Source: Nocardia abscessus NBRC 100374
Lineage (GTDB): Bacteria; Actinomycetota; Actinomycetes; Mycobacteriales; Mycobacteriaceae
DNA: 40,345 nucleotides
Reading direction: 5' to 3'
NCBI RefSeq assembly: GCF_000308455.1
Contig: NZ_BAFP01000056.1
Span: 1 to 40,345 of the forward strand
Of the stretch, positions 15,204 through 21,141 are shown piece after piece. Both the position numbers and the translations under genes were made by a program. Under the pieces are notes generated by a model. It was not told where the DNA came from and searched no databases. It saw nothing but the letters and a program-made list of their open reading frames with translations. Numbering within the stretch: position 1 is the first letter of the stretch; each line of letters starts with the position of its first letter.

Positions 15204-15220
15204 GAGCCGTACACCGGCTC
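15204..15220. terminator. Weak hairpin between GntR and the next convergent gene
   Basis: GAGCCG/CGGCTC form a 6-bp stem with a TACAC loop in the 71 bp between convergent stop codons. There is no T-run, so it is only a candidate terminator. Confidence 0.35.
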
Positions 15221-15246
15221 GCTGCGATCGTTCGGCGCCTGAGCGA

Positions 15247-15597
15247 TCAGGCGGCCGCGGCGGTGGCGAGTTTGCGCAGCTCGGCATCCGGGTCGGCCAC
15301 GTCGACCACGAGCCGTGTGACATCGGCGCCCGCCAGGTCGATACGGATGGCATGTCCGTCGAAGCGGGTGTCCCAGAATTCCTTGCGGCCTTTGCCGCGG
15401 AACGTCCCAGCCGCGATCACGCCCGGGAAGAATGTGCCGGGCGCGCGCACCCACGGCGGGCGACGGTCGACCCCGGCCAAGCCGAGCGCGGTGATGTCGG
15501 ACAAATCGAAGGTGACCTGATCACGCAGCGCGAGCAGTTGATGCGTACCGCGCACGTGCACCGTCACCGTCGTTCCGGTGACCTCGAACTCGACCAT
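15247..15597 (-). CDS. Conserved small protein, bacterial PH-like fold suspected
   Basis: The 116-residue protein starts MVEFEVTGTTVTVHVRG and is rich in short beta strands. It has a central WVRAPGTFFPGVIAAGTFRGKG stretch followed by EFWDT and LVVDVADPDAELRKLA. This matches a family of small actinobacterial proteins that I recall as predicted PH-like beta-barrels; no function is established that I know of. There is no signal peptide or membrane helix. ATG 15597 is chosen over an ATG 12 nt upstream because GAGGTG lies at the right distance. The gene stands alone downstream of the 2-methylisoborneol cassette on the same strand. Confidence 0.6.
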   Translation of the reverse strand: MVEFEVTGTTVTVHVRGTHQLLALRDQVTFDLSDITALGLAGVDRRPPWVRAPGTFFPGVIAAGTFRGKGRKEFWDTRFDGHAIRIDLAGADVTRLVVDVADPDAELRKLATAAAA

Positions 15598-15901
15598 CAC
15601 GCACCTCACTTCACCGAGAACTTCTACAGCTTCAACGATGCAGAACGGTCCTGGCCAAAGCCTGTGCCGTTCCTATGAGTTCTCTCAGTTTCTGTCCATG
15701 GTGTTACACGGATATGCGCATCTATCGATGTGATCTGTCCACCGACCGTAGTGGAAAGGCTCGGATGCGGACTGGCAACAAGCCGCGAGGAGGAAGCCGA
15801 AGACGTCGCGAGGCCGGATCGAGGCAGCCGGGTCGGCATCGCGCTCGACTGTGCGCAGCCGAGAATGCGCGCGGCTGCCTCGGGCCGGGAATCGCGGATG
15901 A
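15598..15901. other. Intergenic region downstream of idi
   Basis: About 300 bp without a supported gene; a 64-codon frame at 15730-15924 has no ribosome-binding site and runs into idi. The AT content around 15605-15770 is higher than in the flanks. The part nearest idi contains an inverted repeat, listed separately, that probably ends the operon. Confidence 0.5.
15820..15882. terminator. Nested inverted repeats 3' of idi
   Basis: CGAGGCAGCCG (15820-15830) pairs exactly with 15872-15882. An internal GCAGCCG (15855-15861) can instead pair with 15872-15878. Both structures use the same right arm, so they exclude each other. The element lies 20 nt after the idi stop on the minus strand. It could be a terminator or an mRNA 3' stabiliser. 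Confidence 0.45.
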
Positions 15902-16477
15902 TCAGGGTGTCGAGGGTTTCGTGACGTATGCGTGCTCGGCGACGTCGAGGACTCCGGCCAGCCACGGCGTGTAGGCCGTCGGATTGTCGGCCAGCGCGTC
16001 GCGTAAGGCGTCCGGCTGGATCCAGGCATAGTCGGCGACCTCGGCCGGATCCGGACGAGGGGTCGCGCTATCCAGCCGTCCGATCAGCACGTGATCCCAT
16101 TCGGACTCGACGCGGCCGGTGCGGAGGTCCGCCGCGTGGTAGCGGTAGATCCCCGCCTCGGTGAGCGTGCCGGCCAAGCCCATCTCCTCGGTCAGGCGAA
16201 GCGCCGCCGCGGTGGTGACCGGTTCGCCGGGTGCGGGGTGGCCGCAGCAGGTGTTGGCCCATAGCGACGGGAATCTGGTCTTCACCGCCGCACGCTGCTG
16301 CAACAGCACCCGGCCCGCGGAGTCGAACAGCAACACGGAGAACGCGCGATGCAGTCGTCCCGGGGCTAGGTGGGCCTCCGCGACCGAGCACGCGCCGACC
16401 GCGCGCCCCGCGTCGTCGACGAGCTCGACGGGCAGGGCCTCGCGGTCGGTGCACTGCTGGGCGAGGGTGTCGGTCAC
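15902..16477 (-). CDS. idi: Isopentenyl-diphosphate delta-isomerase, type I
   Basis: The enzyme interconverts isopentenyl and dimethylallyl diphosphate, supplying the primer for geranyl diphosphate. The 191-residue Nudix-fold protein has the active-site cysteine segment ANTCCGHP (C77/C78), the metal-binding H80, the Nudix helix RLTEEMG (94-100), and ESEWDH (124-129) carrying the catalytic glutamate. The GTG start overlaps the stop of the upstream methyltransferase gene (GTGA), so the two are translationally coupled. This ties precursor supply directly to methylisoborneol production. A separate housekeeping isomerase may exist elsewhere. Confidence 0.93.
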   Translation of the reverse strand: MTDTLAQQCTDREALPVELVDDAGRAVGACSVAEAHLAPGRLHRAFSVLLFDSAGRVLLQQRAAVKTRFPSLWANTCCGHPAPGEPVTTAAALRLTEEMGLAGTLTEAGIYRYHAADLRTGRVESEWDHVLIGRLDSATPRPDPAEVADYAWIQPDALRDALADNPTAYTPWLAGVLDVAEHAYVTKPSTP

Positions 16478-17346
16478 CTGCTCACCTTATCGGCGGCGAT
16501 GAGCAGGTAGTGGAAGCTGCCCTCCCGGTACGCGGTCAGGAACGGCTTCTCGACACCGGTGGCGAGCTCGGATTTCGTGCGCAGCTCCCAGTAGGGGATG
16601 GTCGCCGCGGTGAGTTCGGTCACGGCGATCGGCACCAGGTCGTTCTCGGCCATGGCGCGGAAGTACTCGCTGCGCGGATGGATCATGCAGCCGTAATGCG
16701 CATCGATCCAGCTGACCGAGGACGAGCGGCCGCCGGTGACGTCGTTGGAGCAGCCGGTGACGCACACGTAGCGTCCGCCCGGTTCCAGCAGGCGGGAGAA
16801 CTCGCCGAACAGGTCGAACAGGTCCACGTACATGGTGGTCTCGTTGGTCCAGATGCCGCGCATGGAACCGGTCTCGAACCCGGTGTCCAGCATGTTGCGG
16901 AAGTGGAACTTCACCTTGTCCGCGACGCCGCGATGGGCGGCCTGTTCGTTGGCGAAACCGACCTGGTATTCGGAGATGGTCACGCCGTCGACCTGGCAGC
17001 CGAAGCGCTGATTGGCCATGAAGCTGGTGCCGCCGCGGCCGGAGCCGCCGTCCATCAGCCGGTCGCCGGGACGGACGTCGCCGAGGTGGTCGAGCAGGAA
17101 ATCCGCCTGCGCGGTTTCCAGGCGGTGCAGTTCGGTGACGATGCGTTCCTCGCGGGTGTCCTCCGGGCCGGTCAGCACGGACAGATCCGGATCGCCGATG
17201 CCGTAGTGATGGTGGTAGAGCCCGTCGACCTCACCGAGTTTGGTGTTGACCCGGTCGTCGTTCGGGTTGTTGTTCCAGTACGCGGCGACGGATTTCTGGT
17301 AGCTGGTACGCAGAACGGTCCCGGTCTCCGGGTTGAGCATGGTCAT
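16474..17346 (-). CDS. Geranyl diphosphate 2-C-methyltransferase
   Basis: This SAM-dependent enzyme methylates C2 of geranyl diphosphate to give 2-methyl-GPP, the C11 substrate of 2-methylisoborneol synthase. The 290-residue protein has the family's YHHHYGIGDPD segment (44-54), SAM motif I MDGGSGRGG (98-106), GVTISEYQ, the NETTMYVDL stretch, and the C-terminal LPYWELR-like IPYWELRTKSEL followed by SFHYLLIAAD. These match the characterised Streptomyces enzyme across their length. Start ATG 17346 has a purine-rich GAGAGG upstream; a second ATG two codons in is possible. It lies 42 bp after the cyclase gene. Confidence 0.93.
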   Translation of the reverse strand: MTMLNPETGTVLRTSYQKSVAAYWNNNPNDDRVNTKLGEVDGLYHHHYGIGDPDLSVLTGPEDTREERIVTELHRLETAQADFLLDHLGDVRPGDRLMDGGSGRGGTSFMANQRFGCQVDGVTISEYQVGFANEQAAHRGVADKVKFHFRNMLDTGFETGSMRGIWTNETTMYVDLFDLFGEFSRLLEPGGRYVCVTGCSNDVTGGRSSSVSWIDAHYGCMIHPRSEYFRAMAENDLVPIAVTELTAATIPYWELRTKSELATGVEKPFLTAYREGSFHYLLIAADKVSR

Positions 17347-17388
17347 GCGCGATCATCCTCTCTCGGTGCGGTACTGCCTTTTCTTGCT

Positions 17389-18921
17389 TCAGTGCGGGTC
17401 TCTATAGCGTTTGCTGTCGGCGTGCCAGGCACGGTTGCCGCCCATCCAGGCCCACAGGCCGGCGAGGAAGCGGCGTAATTCCGGCGAACCTGCTGCGGCC
17501 AAGGGCGCCGCCTCACGTTCGAACCGATGCACCAGCTCGTCGTGCACCTCGGCCGTGCGCAGCACGGCCTCGCGGCGCGAGCAGCGCTCCTCGGCGGCGA
17601 GGACGGTCGGCAGATTGAACTCCCTGCCGTTCGAAAGATCCTCGCGCGCCATCGAATACAGGTCGTTCACCATCTGGCTGGCCAGGGCCGCCGTGGTGAC
17701 CACGCGGCGTACCGCGGGATCGGTGTACTCCGCGGCCTGCAACTCGTAGCCGCCGAGTACGTCGGTCGGCGCCATACACGGCAGGAAGCTGTGCGGTTGC
17801 CGGTTGGTCAGGTACTCCCAGACCGGCGGCATCCGTCCCGCTGCCCGCCAGCCCGCTTCCGCGCCGAGCGCGATGAACCAGCCCGCGATCTCGGTGCGCA
17901 GCCGGGCCAGCTGCGCCGGGCGGGCGTAGCGAGCCAGATGGTCGAAGGAGGTGCGGAACGCGCGCAGGATCGGATCCGCCTCCAGAGCCGCCTCGAGCTG
18001 GACGGCGTAACGCGCGGGCAGATGCACCGGATCCATGGCGGCGGCGGCCAGTTCCAGCCGCGGACCCAATTCCGCCTCGGCGCTGGAGGGGGTGCCGTCC
18101 GGGGCCCGGTCGTCGGCATCCTCCTCGCAGTAGTAGTCGTCCACGGACCATTCCGAGACCGCGCACTTCGCCGCCGCGAGCAGCTTGTCCGCGTCGTCAC
18201 AGTCCGGGTGGGCGAGCATGATCAGCCGGCCGAAGTCGGCGTCGCGCAGCTCGTCCAGCCGTCCCTCGTACAACCCGATGTCCCTGGCCCACTGCACGAT
18301 TCCGGTGTTGACAGCCTCGGCGAGCACGGGATCGTCACGCAGTGGTGGTGGGCAGTACAGCGGCGGGATCGGATCGGGTCGATCGTGGTGCGCCGCTGTG
18401 GTGCCCAGGCCGGTCGGCCCTCGTGGAATTCGCGTGGGACCGCCGGCGGATTCCGGTTCGGTGCGGCCGGTTCGTGGAACGAGTGCCGCGATGCCGGGTG
18501 CTGCGAGGAACGCCGACGCCGTGCCGAGCCCGGTCGGCCCGGCAGGGATGCGCGGCGCCGTCGGTAACCGCAGCCGTCCCGCCTGGACGATCGATCCCGC
18601 TACGTCGCCGGGTTCCGCCGCTGTACCAGAGCCGCCGGTGGCGGTAGGCGGAGTAGCGGTGCGAACCGCGGCCGGTTGGGTGGCGGGTGCTCCGGCGCGA
18701 ACCGGAAGCAGCAGCGCGGCAGCGCCGAGGCCGGACGGACCGAGCAGGCGGCTGGGTTCCGTGCCCGCCTGTTCGTCTGGAGCCGGAAGGTCCGGGCCGG
18801 GCGGGTCCGCCGGAAACAGCTCGGAGGGGGCGGTCGTCCGGGTGTTGGTGAGCAGCGCGACGACGGTCGCGGCGACCTCATCGGTAGCCTGCACCGCCGC
18901 GGCGCGAGAGAGCACCGACAT
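17389..18921 (-). CDS. 2-methylisoborneol synthase (class I terpene cyclase) with a disordered N-terminal domain
   Basis: The enzyme cyclises 2-methyl-GPP to 2-methylisoborneol. The 510-residue protein has a C-terminal class I cyclase domain (about 185-510) with the metal motif DDYYCEED (261-268) and the second metal motif NDLYSMARE (419-427). It also has the conserved KRY near the end (504-506). Residues 1-185 are rich in Ala, Pro, Gly and Thr and look disordered. They contain GPSGLG (61-66), GPTGLG (128-133) and GPTGLG (168-173), the last two both preceded by RIP. I infer that these repeats dock the enzyme in the encapsulin shell encoded 14 bp upstream. The start at 18921 is preceded by GGGGTG at ideal spacing; an ATG at 18927 is the alternative. 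Confidence 0.93.
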   Translation of the reverse strand: MSVLSRAAAVQATDEVAATVVALLTNTRTTAPSELFPADPPGPDLPAPDEQAGTEPSRLLGPSGLGAAALLLPVRAGAPATQPAAVRTATPPTATGGSGTAAEPGDVAGSIVQAGRLRLPTAPRIPAGPTGLGTASAFLAAPGIAALVPRTGRTEPESAGGPTRIPRGPTGLGTTAAHHDRPDPIPPLYCPPPLRDDPVLAEAVNTGIVQWARDIGLYEGRLDELRDADFGRLIMLAHPDCDDADKLLAAAKCAVSEWSVDDYYCEEDADDRAPDGTPSSAEAELGPRLELAAAAMDPVHLPARYAVQLEAALEADPILRAFRTSFDHLARYARPAQLARLRTEIAGWFIALGAEAGWRAAGRMPPVWEYLTNRQPHSFLPCMAPTDVLGGYELQAAEYTDPAVRRVVTTAALASQMVNDLYSMAREDLSNGREFNLPTVLAAEERCSRREAVLRTAEVHDELVHRFEREAAPLAAAGSPELRRFLAGLWAWMGGNRAWHADSKRYRDPH

Positions 18922-18935
18922 GCGCATCACCCCGG

Positions 18936-20342
18936 TCAGTCCGCTTGCCGGGCGACCAGGACGTTGTCGAGCACGCCGAGGGCGTCCGGCACCAGGACGG
19001 CCGCCGAGTAGTAGCAGCTGACCAGGTAGGAGATGATCGACTGGTCGTCGATGCCCTTGAACCGCACGTTGAGGCTCGGCTCGTATTCGTCCGGAATCCC
19101 GGTCTGGTGCAGTCCGATCACGCCCTGGTCCTTCTCGCCGGTGCGCATGGCCAGGATCGAGGTGGTCTGGGTGTCGCTGATCGGGATCTTGCCGCACGGG
19201 AAGATCGGTACGCCGCGCCATGCGGGAACCCGGTGGCCGTCCACCTCGACCGGATCAGGGTAGAGTCCGCGCTTGCTGCATTCGCGACCGAACGCGGCGA
19301 TCGCTTTCGGGTGTGCGAGAAACAGTTTCGTGCTGCGGCGCATGCTGAGCAATTCGTCCAGGTCGTCCGGGGTGGGCGCGCCGGATTCGGTGTAGATGCG
19401 CTGTTTCAGATCGCAGTTGTGCAGCAGACCGAAATCGGGATTGTTGACCAGGTCGTATTCCCGCCGTTCGTAGAGCGCCTCGATGGTCAGGCGCAGCTGC
19501 TGTTCGACCTGGTTCATCGGGTCGTTGAACAGGTCGGCGACCCGGGTGTGCACGCGCAGCACGCTCTGCGCCAGGCTGAGCTCGTACTGCCGGGGGGAGG
19601 CGTCGTAGTCGACGAACGTGCCTTCCAGCAGCGGCTCGCCGGCGTGGCCCGACGAGATCTCGATGTCGGCCTCGCCTTTGTTGTTCTGGCGGTGACTGGG
19701 CGCGGAAGCGACGCGGGAAAGTTGCTCGCTCAGTGCCGGCGCGCTGTCGACGAACTCGGTCAGCGATTGCCGCGGCAGAACCAGCAGGGTCGTCTTCGTG
19801 ACCGTCTTGATGGTCACCGGCCAGATCGCGGACGGCTCGGTCAGGATTGTGTCACCGAAGTAGCCGCCGCCGCCCAGCAGACCGAGCTTGGTTTGCTCGC
19901 CGTACTCGCCCGAACCGATCTTGCTCAATTTGCCGTGCACGATCAGCAGGATTTGATCCATGGGATTGCCGAATTCCGCTACGACAGTTCCGGGTTCGAG
20001 ATCGCGCTGCTCGAAGCGCTCTGCGAGGCCGCGCAACACTTCCTCGTCATCGAAGCCGCGCAGTGCGGGAAGCTCCTGCAATTCCAAGGGAATGACCTTG
20101 GCGGTGCCGCCGTCGATGACGAACTCCACCTCGCCGTTGCCCACAGTGTGGGTCAGGCGGCGGTTCACTCGATACACACCGCCGTTGACCTGGGTCCACG
20201 GCAGCGCGCGGGTGAGCCAGCGCGAGCTGATGCCCTGCATCTGCGGTTCGGATTTGGTGGTGTGCGCGAGCAGCCCGGCCGTACTGGTACTCAGGCTCTT
20301 GCGCGCGTTGTTTTCCGTTTGGACTGGCATTTCAATGGTCAT
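18936..20342 (-). CDS. Family 2B encapsulin shell protein with cyclic-nucleotide-binding-like domain
   Basis: The 468-residue protein belongs to the EshA-like group. An N-terminal arm (1-90) leads into a cyclic-nucleotide-binding-like domain (about 94-200) inserted in an HK97-type shell protein (about 230-468). This group is now classed as family 2B encapsulin and self-assembles into protein compartments. In the nucleotide domain the phosphate cassette reads [14 protein letters not shown] (162-175), with W174 where cAMP receptors have the phosphate-binding arginine, so binding of ordinary cAMP is doubtful. It is the first gene of the 2-methylisoborneol operon. ATG 20342 follows GAGGTGAGGA. 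The shell is expected to enclose the terpene cyclase. Confidence 0.9.
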   Translation of the reverse strand: MTIEMPVQTENNARKSLSTSTAGLLAHTTKSEPQMQGISSRWLTRALPWTQVNGGVYRVNRRLTHTVGNGEVEFVIDGGTAKVIPLELQELPALRGFDDEEVLRGLAERFEQRDLEPGTVVAEFGNPMDQILLIVHGKLSKIGSGEYGEQTKLGLLGGGGYFGDTILTEPSAIWPVTIKTVTKTTLLVLPRQSLTEFVDSAPALSEQLSRVASAPSHRQNNKGEADIEISSGHAGEPLLEGTFVDYDASPRQYELSLAQSVLRVHTRVADLFNDPMNQVEQQLRLTIEALYERREYDLVNNPDFGLLHNCDLKQRIYTESGAPTPDDLDELLSMRRSTKLFLAHPKAIAAFGRECSKRGLYPDPVEVDGHRVPAWRGVPIFPCGKIPISDTQTTSILAMRTGEKDQGVIGLHQTGIPDEYEPSLNVRFKGIDDQSIISYLVSCYYSAAVLVPDALGVLDNVLVARQAD

Positions 20343-20400
20343 GCGTGGTCCTCACCTCGAGACGGCCACCGAGACACGGTGACGGGTTGGGGCAGGGTTG

Positions 20401-20425
20401 ATTCAGAGGCGTCGATAATTCAGAG
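20401..20425. promoter_or_regulatory. Direct repeats before the encapsulin operon
   Basis: ATTCAGAG occurs at 20401-20408 and again at 20418-20425, 17 nt apart and about 60-80 nt before the encapsulin start. The local AT content is raised. Direct repeats at this spacing can be response-regulator sites, but no regulator is encoded nearby. Confidence 0.35.
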
Positions 20426-20451
20426 TCGCTGGGTGTTCACATCAAACAGCA

Positions 20452-20465
20452 GCGGGCATGCCCGC
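20452..20465. promoter_or_regulatory. 14-bp perfect palindrome before the encapsulin operon
   Basis: GCGGGCATGCCCGC is fully self-complementary and lies 110 nt upstream of the encapsulin start codon. It is a possible operator. Confidence 0.35.
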
Positions 20466-21034
20466 GGAGAGTTCATCGAACGAAATTGCCTACGCACCAT
20501 GGCGTTCCAGACGTGATCGATCGTAGACGCCGAAAGCGGATGCGCACAGGAGAATTTCGAAGATCACCGCGAGGCGCCGCGGATGGTTACGACACGCGAT
20601 CGATTGCAATAACGCTGGGTGGCATCCGGAGCCGACGACCCGAATTGCCTTGTTGTCGCTAGAAATTAGCAGCGGTTGACCCATCATCGTCCACATGGGT
20701 TCGGGCGGATGCCGTGCGTGCGGATCTCGAATGGTTCGACGGCCGCGGCGGGCGGAACCGCACCGCGGCGATGTCGCGTCGCCGCGAACGCCGCCGCGCC
20801 CGGAAGGCGGTAGTGCGAGCCGGTGGATGGACCGGGCCGGAGGCGCGCAACCGCGCCGGGATCGAGTGCATCCACGACGCCCCGCTCTGCTGCCGGTCCG
20901 CGTGCTGTGCGCGTGAGGGGAGCCGTAGGGCGGCCATGGCGTCCTGACGGAGCCCGTACTATCCGTGTCGATGCCGGGCAGTTCCCAGGTGCGTGGGTCG
21001 ATGTCACGAACGGGCCGACCGCGACAACCCGGCA

Positions 21035-21048
21035 TGTGACGTGTCACA
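21035..21048. promoter_or_regulatory. CRP-like palindrome (TGTGAC-GT-GTCACA)
   Basis: The arms are exact but the central gap is two bases shorter than in the usual CRP site. It is followed 7 nt later by a -10-like CATAAT (21056-21061) and lies 55 nt upstream of a perfect site. Confidence 0.4.
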
Positions 21049-21102
21049 GCGGACACATAATGGACAGGTGTTATGGAAAGCTCGTCTGAACACCTCGCAG
21101 CG

Positions 21103-21118
21103 TGTGATGCGGGTCACA
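21103..21118. promoter_or_regulatory. Perfect CRP-type operator (TGTGA-N6-TCACA)
   Basis: TGTGATGCGGGTCACA has both consensus half sites at the correct 6-nt gap, 24 nt before ATG 21142. CRP/FNR-family regulators of Mycobacteriales recognise this same dyad. At this position it would most likely repress the downstream gene, or mark the end of an upstream activation region if transcription starts later. Confidence 0.65.
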
Positions 21119-21141
21119 TTCTAGGGTAGGGGCCAGGAGCG

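Larger units (their letters stand above)
20343..21141. other. Divergent intergenic region between encapsulin and the acyl-CoA synthetase fusion (799 bp)
   Basis: No frame has a plausible start or product. The left 180 bp should hold the promoter of the 2-methylisoborneol operon. The right 110 bp holds CRP-like palindromes and the promoter of the downstream fusion gene. The middle (about 20520-21030) shows nothing I can support beyond GC-rich filler. A small RNA cannot be excluded. Confidence 0.5.

Noticed and set aside
15730..15924. A 64-codon plus-strand frame downstream of idi.
   Set aside because: It has no start signals, runs into the idi gene on the other strand, and covers the inverted repeat.
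20490..21056. A 188-codon minus-strand frame in the encapsulin/acyl-CoA synthetase intergenic region.
   Set aside because: The product is low-complexity (Arg, Pro, Ser), lacks a ribosome-binding site, and overlaps a CRP-like dyad.
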